A stretch of DNA of 62,198 nucleotides from positions 1-62,198 of the forward strand of contig FMWZ01000022.1 in the NCBI GenBank assembly GCA_900103495.1. Direction: 5' to 3'. Shown here piece by piece: positions 8,551-16,360 of the stretch (position 1 is its first letter; each line of letters begins with the position of its first letter). Origin of the DNA: Lachnospiraceae bacterium G11 (lineage in GTDB: Bacteria; Bacillota; Clostridia; Lachnospirales; Lachnospiraceae). The notes beneath the pieces were generated by a model. It was given only the letters and a program-made list of their open reading frames with translations. It was not told the origin of the DNA and did not search any database. Both the position numbers and the translations under genes were made by a program.

Positions 8551-8790
8551 AATTCCTGCTTTTTTTCTTTGTTATCCGCTCAATTGGGGGTTATGTAAAC
8601 CAACAAAGCATAATAAAGTGGGTTTTTGAGGGCTTTATTCCACAGTTTAGTTTACATAACAAGCTAAAATCGTCAAAATAGGCGGAGAAATCAATGAAAA
8701 TCAAGGATTTATCCGCTGCCTGCCCAAGATGCGCCACATTATGTAAACCAATAGGCATAATAAAGGCAACAAAATAAGAAATTATTACAT
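8544..8790 (+). repeat. Palindromic GCGGATAA/TTATCCGC units with TTATGTAAACCAA motifs
   Basis: AGCGGATAA (8544-8552) and TTATCCGCT (8572-8580) form a 9-bp inverted repeat. A second unit runs from GGCGGA (8681) to TTTATCCGC (8708-8716). TTATGTAAACCAA occurs at 8591 and 8739 and its complement core TTTACATAAC at 8651. The same motifs recur at 55016-55304, so this is a dispersed intergenic repeat family. Confidence 0.65.
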
Positions 8791-8894
8791 GCTTGGCCGA
8801 CATAACATTGAAAATGGAGACCTCAATGCATATCCTAAACATATTAAAGCGACCGGGAAGTATAAAAGATTAAAATAAGAAAGTGAAGGGACAT

Positions 8895-9278
8895 ATGAGA
8901 ATTGAACACATTGCATTATTTGTAAAAGATTTAGAGAAAGCCAGGGAATTCTTTGTTACTTACCTTGGCGGGAAATCAAACGAAGGTTATCATAATAAGA
9001 CAACAGACTTTCGCTCGTACTTTATCAGCTTTGATGACGGCGCAAGGCTTGAGATAATGACAAGACCTGAGGTGGACGATCAAAAGAAGGGTCCACATCG
9101 TGCAGGCTTCCACCATCTTGCATTTTCTGTGGGAAGTAAGGAAGCAGTTGACGAACTCACAAAGAAGCTTCGTGATGCAGGATATGAAGTAACCAGCGGT
9201 CCCAGAACAACTGGAGACGGCTACTATGAAAGCTGTATTATAGGAATTGAAGGGAATCAGATAGAGATTACAGTTTAG
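8895..9278 (+). CDS. VOC-superfamily (glyoxalase/bleomycin-resistance-like) protein
   Basis: This 127-residue protein has the vicinal-oxygen-chelate fold. The metal ligands are readable as His in MRIEHIALFVKD, Glu in ARLEIMTR, His in GFHHLAFSVG and Glu in GNQIEITV, which fits a lactoylglutathione-lyase-like metal site. Substrate cannot be told from the sequence. The ATG at 8895 follows GAAGGG; a GTG four codons upstream is possible but lacks a better site. It is separated by 39 bases from the next gene, a kinase-like protein. Confidence 0.85.
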   Translation: MRIEHIALFVKDLEKAREFFVTYLGGKSNEGYHNKTTDFRSYFISFDDGARLEIMTRPEVDDQKKGPHRAGFHHLAFSVGSKEAVDELTKKLRDAGYEVTSGPRTTGDGYYESCIIGIEGNQIEITV

Positions 9279-9317
9279 TCAAAGGCTCATTAATGAGCAG
9301 GTGAGGGGTATACAAAG

Positions 9318-10010
9318 ATGATTTTTGACGGGACACAAAAAGTGATTGGACAGGGGGCGCAGGCAGAGGTGGTTTTGTACCAGGGATATGCCTACAAAAT
9401 ATATAAACCCACCTATCCTGCAGAGTGGATCGAGTTTGAAAAGAGGCAGCAGAAAGCCGTAAATAAAGCAGGCCTATGTCCTGTGAAATACTATGATACC
9501 GAAGACTCACACATTATCAGGATGGATTATGTGGAAGGGGAAACTCTTGAGAAGAGAGCTGCAGCCGGAGACGTAAACAGTTTCTTTGCATTGGCTGATG
9601 CCATTCGTTTCGTACATAGCGTTGACCCGGCAGGCATAGATATACCGCCTCTTTCAGCCACAGCCGCCATGGGCCTTTCCGACAGTGATGCAAAGGAAGT
9701 TCTGGATATCATCGAAAGACTTTCGAAGAAGATGAAATCCTGTGTATGCCACCTGGACATGCATTTTCTTAACATCATGGTTCCTGAGGAAAGTTACAAT
9801 TTTACAATTATTGACTGGATGAATGCAAGGCTGGCTCCGGCGGTATTCGACTACGCCAGAACTTATGTGATTTTCGATGAATTCTCAAAGGAAGCACTGG
9901 AAGTTTATAAGCAAACAGTATTGCCGAATCTTTGGGAATCTGGAGTTGAAGAGCAGGACTTCTATGACGCAGTGAAAGCTTGCGCTATAATAAGAAAAAC
10001 GGAGAAATAA
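9318..10010 (+). CDS. Phosphotransferase/kinase-fold protein
   Basis: This 230-residue protein has the protein-kinase-like fold of the aminoglycoside phosphotransferase group. A glycine-rich start (VIGQGAQAEVVLYQG) is followed by a Lys in AYKIYKP, then the catalytic loop CHLDMHFLNIMV near residue 143 and the metal site IIDWMNA near residue 164. It is smaller than typical antibiotic phosphotransferases. The substrate is not known; a small-molecule or protein target are both possible. The D-lactate dehydrogenase gene follows after 12 bases. Confidence 0.8.
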   Translation: MIFDGTQKVIGQGAQAEVVLYQGYAYKIYKPTYPAEWIEFEKRQQKAVNKAGLCPVKYYDTEDSHIIRMDYVEGETLEKRAAAGDVNSFFALADAIRFVHSVDPAGIDIPPLSATAAMGLSDSDAKEVLDIIERLSKKMKSCVCHLDMHFLNIMVPEESYNFTIIDWMNARLAPAVFDYARTYVIFDEFSKEALEVYKQTVLPNLWESGVEEQDFYDAVKACAIIRKTEK

Positions 10011-10022
10011 GGAGGTTACATT

Positions 10023-11063
10023 ATGGGCAAAACAAAAATCGCTTTTTTTGACGCAAAGGATTATGACAAGAATTCATTTATGCTGGCAAATCAGAATGAG
10101 GAATTCGATATCACCTACTACGAGGCAAGACTTTCCTCAGATACCTATAAACTCGCGGAAGGCGCGGATGTTGTCTGCGTATTCGTAAACGATGATATCA
10201 ACGCTTTCGTTGTAGATAAGCTCCAGGAAATGGGCATCAAGCTGATTGCCCTTCGCTGCGCAGGTTACAACAACGTTGATATCGAGCATGCCTTCGGCAA
10301 AGTCCATATTGTTCGTGTGCCCGCGTACTCACCCTATGCGGTTGCTGAGCATGCCATGGCTTTGCTCCTTACCTCAATCAGAAGAATTCATAAAGCATAC
10401 ATCAGAACCAAGGACTTTAACTTCAGCTTAAGCGGCCTTACAGGCTTCGACCTTCACGGCAAGACCGTAGGTGTAGTCGGCACAGGTAAAATCGGCAGAA
10501 TCTTCATTGACATCTGTCGTGGCTTTGGAATGCATGTTATAGCATATGATAAATTCCCCGCAAAGGATACAGACATCGAATACGTTACCCTTGATGAGTT
10601 ATGGCAGAGAAGTGATATCATATCTCTCCATTGTCCTTTGACTGACGAGAATCACCATATGATCAATGCTGACAGCATGGATAAGATGAAGAAGGGCGTT
10701 GTGATAATCAATACATCAAGAGGTGCCCTTATAGATACAGAGGCTTTGGTTGAGGGAATCAAAGCCAGAAAGATTGGTGCAGCCTGCCTTGATGTATATG
10801 AGGAGGAATCTAACGTATTTTTCCATGATTACTCGGGACACATTGTGAATGATGATACATTGGCAAGACTTATTTCCATGCCAAACGTAATCGTTACTTC
10901 CCACCAGGCCTTCCTCACAAACGAAGCCCTCTCAAATATCGCCGATACCACACTTAATAACGTCAGAGAATTCTTTGAGAAGGATACCTGCTCAAACGAA
11001 GTATGCTATAAGTGCGATAAGGTTGGCGGTTGCCCCCAGAAACACGAAAAGAAGTGCTTCTAA
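10023..11063 (+). CDS. ldhA: D-lactate dehydrogenase (D-2-hydroxyacid dehydrogenase family)
   Basis: The enzyme reduces pyruvate to D-lactate with NADH. The 346-residue chain has the substrate-domain start, the nucleotide motif GVVGTGKIGRIF near residue 150, and the catalytic Arg (NTSRGALIDT), Glu (LDVYEEE) and His (TSHQAFLTNEAL). The last 25 residues are unusual: they hold five cysteines (in CSNEVCYKCDKVGGC and KKCF), which most family members lack and which could bind metal or form disulfides. AAGGAGGTTACATT precedes the ATG. Confidence 0.92.
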   Translation: MGKTKIAFFDAKDYDKNSFMLANQNEEFDITYYEARLSSDTYKLAEGADVVCVFVNDDINAFVVDKLQEMGIKLIALRCAGYNNVDIEHAFGKVHIVRVPAYSPYAVAEHAMALLLTSIRRIHKAYIRTKDFNFSLSGLTGFDLHGKTVGVVGTGKIGRIFIDICRGFGMHVIAYDKFPAKDTDIEYVTLDELWQRSDIISLHCPLTDENHHMINADSMDKMKKGVVIINTSRGALIDTEALVEGIKARKIGAACLDVYEEESNVFFHDYSGHIVNDDTLARLISMPNVIVTSHQAFLTNEALSNIADTTLNNVREFFEKDTCSNEVCYKCDKVGGCPQKHEKKCF

Positions 11064-11092
11064 AATTTTCAAATAATACTGTTTAGATAACT

Positions 11093-11146
11093 AAACCATT
11101 AAAATGATGGCAAAAACCACTTGACACGCCATCATTTTAATGGTTT
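11093..11146 (+). promoter_or_regulatory. Operator-promoter of the HipBA-like module
   Basis: AAACCATTAAAATGATGG (11093-11110) and CCATCATTTTAATGGTTT (11129-11146) are a perfect 18-bp inverted repeat. The likely -35 TTGACA (11121-11126) lies in the centre. This is the arrangement expected for autorepression by the HTH protein encoded 23 bases downstream. A second small inverted repeat GTTTAG/CTAAAC sits at 11081-11096. Confidence 0.8.
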
Positions 11147-11168
11147 ATTTGATTTAAGAGGTGATATT

Positions 11169-11714
11169 ATGACGAAAGAATATATTACTCCCCAATATAC
11201 AAATTCTAAAGAAATAAAGTATGTGCGAAGTATGCTGAATCTTACACAACGGGAATTTGCCGACTTCGTCGGAGTTTCCAAACCTACCGTAGAAAGGTGG
11301 GAGTCCGGAGATGAAAAGATAAGTGGGCCCATTGTTCTTCTCATTGAGATTTTGAAACGTAATCCCGATATAGAGATGGATTATACTGTATCACCGAAGA
11401 CAACTCCCATCAGGCTTAAGTATTATTACAGAGATATGCTTTGTACTGTGATTGATGTAAACGAGATTGAACAGAGAGTGTATATCAAGAATTACACTGA
11501 CAACCTTTTGCTCAGAGCTTTTGGAAGAAACGAGCACCCAACCTTTGCTGATTATGAGGAATTTCTGGAAACAAGATGTTTTCCAAGGACGAGAGATAAA
11601 ATGAAACTAATTCTTAAGGAATACGATATTCCATTTTATGATCCTTTTCTGATAGTCGAAAAGACAGGTGGGCGTATGGAAGATGATGATTTTCACATTA
11701 TAATAGAGAGGTAA
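11169..11714 (+). CDS. HTH (XRE/HipB-like) regulator, probable antitoxin
   Basis: The 181-residue protein has an XRE-type helix-turn-helix at about residues 15-70 (LNLTQREFADFVGVSKPTVE, then RWESG). The remaining 110 residues form a second domain with LLLRAFGRNEHPTFADYEEF and RCFPRTRDKM. That half resembles the N-terminal subdomain that HipA-type kinases carry or that HipS supplies separately; this is inference. The start at 11169 follows AGAGGTGAT, and the gene is preceded by an 18-bp inverted repeat. The kinase gene starts 4 bases after the stop. Confidence 0.8.
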   Translation: MTKEYITPQYTNSKEIKYVRSMLNLTQREFADFVGVSKPTVERWESGDEKISGPIVLLIEILKRNPDIEMDYTVSPKTTPIRLKYYYRDMLCTVIDVNEIEQRVYIKNYTDNLLLRAFGRNEHPTFADYEEFLETRCFPRTRDKMKLILKEYDIPFYDPFLIVEKTGGRMEDDDFHIIIER

Positions 11715-11718
11715 TTCT

Positions 11719-12543
11719 GTGGTAGAGTTATTTGAAAAAAATGCAATTGAAATTGAAAATAAATCCTCAAAGGGCAATCAACTAAAGTGGAGAGATGGTG
11801 ACTGGTGGTATAAGGCTGACTATACCGGATACGAAGCTTTGGCTGAGTACGTTATTTCACACCTGCTCATAAAATCATCCTTGCGTGAAGACGAGTTCCT
11901 TCTTTATGATTTGGAAGACATTAAATATAGGAACAGTGTTTTTCATGGTGTTAAAAGCAGAAATTTTCTCCGGGATGATTGGCAACTAATCACACTTGAA
12001 AGGTTATTCAAAAGCGTGTATGGTCAGAGCCTTAATGCAATGATATACAAGACTGAGAATCATGCGAACAGATTAAAGTTGATAGTCGACGAGACAGAGC
12101 GATTGACGGGGCTTAAAAATTTTGGCGAATATATGTCCAAAATGCTCACCATAGATTCGCTGTTTTTAAATGAAGACAGGCACACTCATAATATAGCAAT
12201 TCTTGTTAACGGGGAAAAAGAATATATGCTGTGCCCGATTTTTGATCAGGGAGCCGCGCTTCTTGCTGATACGACAATCGACTATCCGTTGAACGGAAAT
12301 GTCTATGATATGATAGATTCTGTGAAGCCTAAGACCTTTTGCGATGATTTCCTTGAACAATTAGAGATTGCAGAAAAGCTATATGGTCAAAATATAAAGT
12401 TCAGCTTTTCAAAAAAAGATGTAGATAACATACTTGAAAGTGTTCCACGAGAAAGCTATAGTAAGGATATTCTTGATAGAGTGAGGACGGTCTGTTACGA
12501 AAGAATGCGTCAGCTGACCTATCTGTTTAATTCTCAAGGATAG
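11719..12543 (+). CDS. HipA/CtkA-like serine/threonine kinase, probable toxin
   Basis: This 274-residue protein has the HipA-type catalytic segment: Asp146, then Asn151, Asp153-Arg154-His155 and Asn158 in DSLFLNEDRHTHNIAIL, and a metal-binding Asp176 in IFDQGAAL. It is shorter than E. coli HipA (440 residues) and seems to lack the N-terminal subdomain, as in CtkA and HipT. The GTG start at 11719 follows AGAGAGGTAATTCT. With the HTH gene just upstream it forms a toxin-antitoxin-like pair. The target is unknown. Confidence 0.82.
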   Translation: MVELFEKNAIEIENKSSKGNQLKWRDGDWWYKADYTGYEALAEYVISHLLIKSSLREDEFLLYDLEDIKYRNSVFHGVKSRNFLRDDWQLITLERLFKSVYGQSLNAMIYKTENHANRLKLIVDETERLTGLKNFGEYMSKMLTIDSLFLNEDRHTHNIAILVNGEKEYMLCPIFDQGAALLADTTIDYPLNGNVYDMIDSVKPKTFCDDFLEQLEIAEKLYGQNIKFSFSKKDVDNILESVPRESYSKDILDRVRTVCYERMRQLTYLFNSQG

Positions 12544-12551
12544 AAGAAAAT

Positions 12552-12980
12552 ATGAAGATACTGGTAAGTGCATGCCTTTTGGGGCAGAAATGTAAATATA
12601 ACGGTGGCGACAACTACAGTGAGGCGGTTGCAGAATACGTCAAAGGACATGAGGTAATCCCTGTATGCCCGGAAGTAGAGGGAGGATTGTCGGTACCGAG
12701 AATACCTTGCGAGATTGTTAATGGCGTTGTGACCAATGCAGAAGGATTAAGCGTGGACAAAGAATTTAGAAGAGGAGCTGAATTATGCTTGAAGAAAGCG
12801 CTCGAAGAGAAGGTGGACCTGGCAATTCTTCAATCAAGAAGTCCTTCATGTGGTGTGAACCAAATCTACGACGGAACCTTCACAGGTAAACTTGTAAGTG
12901 GAAAAGGCGTTTTTGCCAGACTGCTGGAAGAGAATGGGATTGAGACTATAGATGTGGAAGAAATAGGGAGTAAGAAGTAA
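12552..12980 (+). CDS. DUF523 family protein
   Basis: The 142-residue protein begins MKILVSACLLGQKCKYNGGD and contains CPEVEGGLSVPR and QSRSPSCGVNQIYDG, the hallmarks of DUF523. The three conserved Cys regions suggest metal or thiol chemistry, but the function is unknown. It begins 8 bases after the kinase gene and its last base overlaps the next ATG (TAATG), so DUF523, the acetyltransferase and the phospholipase-like gene are probably co-translated. Confidence 0.88.
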   Translation: MKILVSACLLGQKCKYNGGDNYSEAVAEYVKGHEVIPVCPEVEGGLSVPRIPCEIVNGVVTNAEGLSVDKEFRRGAELCLKKALEEKVDLAILQSRSPSCGVNQIYDGTFTGKLVSGKGVFARLLEENGIETIDVEEIGSKK

Positions 12981-13477
12981 TGGAGGCTACAATCCGTAAA
13001 GTCCAGCCGGGAGATGAGAGCGCTTTGGCCTATATCCAGACAGAGAGCTGGAAAAGCGCGTTTAAAGATATACTTAAGGCGGATGTATTGGAGAGGTGCA
13101 CTAATATCGAAAAGGCTACGAAAATGTATAAGAGCCTTCTCGATGAAAATAAAGGGAATGGATACATTCAATTTGTTGACGGGAAACCTCATTGTATCGC
13201 ATATTGGGATGCAGCTAGGGACGAAACAATGAAGGACAAGGCGGAGCTGATTTGTATTCATAGCCTCCCGGGAAACTGGGGTAAGGGCTATGGAAGGTCG
13301 ATGATGAAACGCGTCCTTGAAGACATAAAAGCCCAAGGCTTTAATGAAGTTTATCTATGGGTTTTTACAGAGAATTACAGGGCCAGACGCTTCTATGAAT
13401 CTAATGGATTTGCTTGTACTGAGAAAATTCAACCCGCGCTTGGCGCAGAAGAAATCTGCTATGAGAAAGGTTTGTAG
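12980..13477 (+). CDS. GNAT family N-acetyltransferase
   Basis: This 165-residue protein follows the GNAT fold. The acetyl-CoA pyrophosphate loop is seen as NWGKGYGRSMMKRVLED near residue 95, and the C-terminal strand-turn RARRFYESNGF is typical of RimI-like members. The substrate, whether protein N-terminus, amine or small molecule, cannot be told. It overlaps DUF523 by one base and is followed after 2 bases by the next gene. Confidence 0.88.
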   Translation: MEATIRKVQPGDESALAYIQTESWKSAFKDILKADVLERCTNIEKATKMYKSLLDENKGNGYIQFVDGKPHCIAYWDAARDETMKDKAELICIHSLPGNWGKGYGRSMMKRVLEDIKAQGFNEVYLWVFTENYRARRFYESNGFACTEKIQPALGAEEICYEKGL

Positions 13478-13479
13478 CG

Positions 13480-14133
13480 ATGGCTTCGACTATGCTTCAC
13501 TATACAATTTCCAATTTAATATTGAAGGAAATACAGGTGGATGATAGAGAGCGATTCCTTCTAGGAGCTTCATTGGGGCCTGATGCTTCGTCGCATGAAG
13601 ACGGCTCATATGTTACTGCTCATTATATAAAGAGAACGCCTGATGATACGTTGAAGGGAGTCGTTTGGACTGATTTTTCAAAGAAGTATGAGAAGATCAT
13701 TCTGGACGACGATTTTGTGTTGGGATATTATTGCCACTTGATTATGGATGCCGTTTGGCTTTATGATATGGCAGACAGATATGTTCGTTGTTACCCGCTT
13801 GTAGAAAGAGACAAAGCTTACAAAAGGGGCTACAGGGATTACGATAAACTAAACTATTTGTTGGAAAACGAGTATAATTTGGAAAAGCCTTCCTTTAATA
13901 AATTGAGTAACCCGATATCGGAAATATCCGAAGAAAGACTATTAAAGGTTCTGGATTTCTTCACAAAATGTTTTAATCAAAGCCCAAGCAAGAAAGAAGA
14001 CCTGGACATCTATAAATGGGATAAAGTTAAGGATTATATTCTAAGAAGCACCTCTTTGTGTGTTTCTGAGGTTAAGGCTTTAAGAAATAAAACTGGCGGT
14101 ATAAATCCCAAGGATTTATTCGTGAAAGTATAA
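13480..14133 (+). CDS. Zinc-dependent phospholipase C-like protein
   Basis: This 217-residue soluble protein has the His/Asp pattern of the zinc-dependent phospholipase C family. HY occurs near residue 8, GPD then His in GASLGPDASSHED, His in VTAHYI and His/Asp in YYCHLIMDAVW near residue 88. Many bacterial members have no tested activity, and there is no signal peptide here, so an extracellular lipase is unlikely. It directly follows the GNAT gene and probably shares its transcript. Confidence 0.65.
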   Translation: MASTMLHYTISNLILKEIQVDDRERFLLGASLGPDASSHEDGSYVTAHYIKRTPDDTLKGVVWTDFSKKYEKIILDDDFVLGYYCHLIMDAVWLYDMADRYVRCYPLVERDKAYKRGYRDYDKLNYLLENEYNLEKPSFNKLSNPISEISEERLLKVLDFFTKCFNQSPSKKEDLDIYKWDKVKDYILRSTSLCVSEVKALRNKTGGINPKDLFVKV

Positions 14134-14158
14134 AAGGAGTACCAAGAAATACAAAGCA

Positions 14159-14845
14159 ATGAAATTCACCAAAAACCTTAGCAACAACCGCACCACAGGT
14201 GCAATCTTTATTAATTCGCTCTTAAGCGCTATCGCGCTTTTCATAAACGGCCTTGGAGTATACCTTACAATTCAGGCCAACATCGGCGCAGGCCCCTGGG
14301 ACGTTTTGAACCTTGGCCTGTCGAAGACCTTCGGAATCCTGTACGGAACGGCGTCAATCGCAGTTTCCTGCACGATTCTTGCAATTGACGCAATTCTTAG
14401 GGAGCCCATCGGCATCGCAATGATTATCGATGCATTTGTTGTGGGAAAAGCGGTTGATCTTTTCAATAAGATTAACCTGGTGCCTAAAGCAACTTCCTAT
14501 GCCACAGGAATCCCCATGATGATAATCGGCCTCATTATTATGGCCTACACATGTTACGCATACATGAGTGCTTCTCTTGGATGCGGCCCAAGAGACACTC
14601 TGCTTGTGGGACTTACCAAACGGGCAAAGAAGCTTCCAATCGGTGCAGTTCTTGTGATACTTTTAAGTACCGTGACTTTGGTGGGTTGGCTCCTTGGTGG
14701 CCCGGTAGGTATCGGAACCCTGATTTGTGCTTTTGGAACAGGTCCCATAGTCCAGATTGCATTCCATACGGTTAAGTTTGACGCAACCCGCATCAAGCAC
14801 CAGCGCATCCTGGATTCACTGAAGGTAATTTGCCATTCTTCATAA
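14159..14845 (+). CDS. YczE/YitT-like integral membrane protein
   Basis: The 228-residue protein has five to six hydrophobic segments and the twin motifs IGAGPWDVLNLGLSK (near residue 41) and LGCGPRDTLLVGL (near residue 141), which define the YczE/YyaS group. B. subtilis YczE lies by the surfactin genes, but no general activity is established. The best Shine-Dalgarno (AAAGGAG at 14132-14138) is about 20 bases from the ATG, so initiation may be weak or the start may be imprecise. Confidence 0.8.
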   Translation: MKFTKNLSNNRTTGAIFINSLLSAIALFINGLGVYLTIQANIGAGPWDVLNLGLSKTFGILYGTASIAVSCTILAIDAILREPIGIAMIIDAFVVGKAVDLFNKINLVPKATSYATGIPMMIIGLIIMAYTCYAYMSASLGCGPRDTLLVGLTKRAKKLPIGAVLVILLSTVTLVGWLLGGPVGIGTLICAFGTGPIVQIAFHTVKFDATRIKHQRILDSLKVICHSS

Positions 14846-14889
14846 TCTTTCGTAAATCTTAAAAATTCTCTTCGTTTATATTCCACTTT

Positions 14890-14922
14890 AACCAAATATA
14901 ATGAATCTGTAAAAATTTGGTT
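14890..14922 (+). promoter_or_regulatory. Inverted repeat over the -10 region of the lipoprotein gene
   Basis: AACCAAAT (14890-14897) and ATTTGGTT (14915-14922) form a perfect inverted repeat. A TATAAT lies just inside its left arm and a GAGGAGAG site and ATG follow at 14938. It could be an operator or a leader hairpin. Confidence 0.5.
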
Positions 14923-14937
14923 AGAGGAGAGTGAAAT

Positions 14938-16164
14938 ATGAGGAAGAGAATTTTTTTGTGTTCAGCTATATTGGCGCTCCTGGCAGCAGGATGTGCTCAG
15001 GCTTCGGATGTGAAGGGATCCGAAAACCAAAAGGGAATTTTTGAGGAAGTCAATAACGCACTGAAAACTGAGGGAGTAACTAAGGGAGAAACTCCTGAAA
15101 TATCAGAGGCTCCCGAAGCGCCCAAAGCTTCTGAAGGTCCTCTTTGGACAAAGGGCGGAGAAGACTATACCATGGATGCTCCATTGTCCCAGTACGGAAG
15201 CGGCACGACCCTTACAATCAGTTCAGAAACTACTGAAGACGGTGCGGACCTTTCTTTTATGACCCTTTCAAAGGACGGAAAAGAATTAACCGCCAACCGT
15301 GTAATTTTCATTGTAAATAAAGATGACAAATTTGTGTCTGTGGGATTCGACAGAATCGATGAAATCGGATTTGCAGACTGCACTCTGGATGGAAACGATG
15401 ACGTAATTATCATCGGAGAAACAGAAAGAGGAAAAGAAGTAGCTGTTTGCGAATGGGAGAAGAGATATTCCGAAGAGTATAACGACAGCTTCTATTCAAA
15501 TGATACCCTTTCAGAGTCCCTTGAGAAAATGCTGGGAAACGACTTGTCCCTTTCTACTGTGACTAAGGCCCTTCTGGGCGACTCCTATACAGGGTCCTTT
15601 GCCTCCTACAAGGATGCATATAAGGCAGCGGCAAACCTTGCGAAGCTTAAGTACGGCGAGGAGACCAAGTTTGGCCTTGTGTACTTTAATGACGATGACA
15701 TACCTGATCTGGTGGTGAACGTCCCCAGCATGGTTTCTTTATATTTGTATGAAAACGGAAGTGTCCACAGCCCGATTTATGAGTGGCCTTACGGAGCAGG
15801 CGGAAATGCCGGATACGATATGATTTCCAAGCACGCTGCAGTATCCAACTTCGACCAGGATTATGCTGGAATGATTTACTACGAAACCTACATGATTATG
15901 GACGACAATTACGAGATGAAGACAGCTTACTACCTGGAGGGATATAATTTCGATGACCTTAACGACAACGGCATACCCGATCCTGAGGAAACTACAGATG
16001 AAGCCATTGATAAGGCTCAGGGAAAGATAAAATACGTGGACTGCACCGGAGCAAACCTTTCCGAGGCGGAAGTTGAAAAGAAAATGAAAGAGCTGGCGGA
16101 CTTCGGAACCGAATGGATAGGCGGCGAGATGTCCTATGAAGAGCTTTTAGGGAAACTTAATTAA
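14938..16164 (+). CDS. Hypothetical lipoprotein
   Basis: The 408-residue protein has a lipoprotein signal peptide with lipobox LLAAGC, so Cys19 or so is the likely lipidated residue. A Glu/Pro/Ala-rich linker follows (about 35-65). The rest is rich in Asp and Tyr with a calcium-loop-like DLNDNGIPDPEE near residue 343, and DDDIPDLVVN near residue 258 has a similar shape. No family is recognised. GAGGAGAGTGAAAT precedes the ATG, and the gene stands alone, with an inverted repeat in front and a terminator behind. Confidence 0.82.
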   Translation: MRKRIFLCSAILALLAAGCAQASDVKGSENQKGIFEEVNNALKTEGVTKGETPEISEAPEAPKASEGPLWTKGGEDYTMDAPLSQYGSGTTLTISSETTEDGADLSFMTLSKDGKELTANRVIFIVNKDDKFVSVGFDRIDEIGFADCTLDGNDDVIIIGETERGKEVAVCEWEKRYSEEYNDSFYSNDTLSESLEKMLGNDLSLSTVTKALLGDSYTGSFASYKDAYKAAANLAKLKYGEETKFGLVYFNDDDIPDLVVNVPSMVSLYLYENGSVHSPIYEWPYGAGGNAGYDMISKHAAVSNFDQDYAGMIYYETYMIMDDNYEMKTAYYLEGYNFDDLNDNGIPDPEETTDEAIDKAQGKIKYVDCTGANLSEAEVEKKMKELADFGTEWIGGEMSYEELLGKLN

Positions 16165-16171
16165 TTTTTGT

Positions 16172-16201
16172 AAAAAGAGCACAATCTCAGTGCTCTTTTT
16201 T
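16172..16201 (+). terminator. Terminator after the lipoprotein gene
   Basis: AAAAAGAGCACA and TGCTCTTTTTT form a stem with a T-run on the plus strand. Confidence 0.85.
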
Positions 16202-16203
16202 CG

Positions 16204-16327
16204 TTCACATATCACCCGATTTGATGCTATAATAAAAGCACTTAGCGACCGTATTGTGGTCGCTTACGTGCGTATTATATCTAAACACTTAGTGAGGTGT
16301 TTCCGAACTTAGTGTTTATGATATAAT
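16204..16327 (+). promoter_or_regulatory. Promoter and two-hairpin leader of gdpP
   Basis: TTCACA (16204-16209) and TATAAT (16228-16233) with an extended TGC are spaced by 18. The leader then holds hairpin 1, GCAC-GCGACC paired with GGTCGC-GTGC (16238-16271), and hairpin 2, ATTATATC and AAACACTTAGT paired with ACTTAGTGTTT and GATATAAT (16274-16327). Neither ends in a T-run. The gene starts 34 bases later. Confidence 0.6.
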
Positions 16328-16360
16328 GATAAAAGGGTCATAATGCATAAGGGAGATAAA

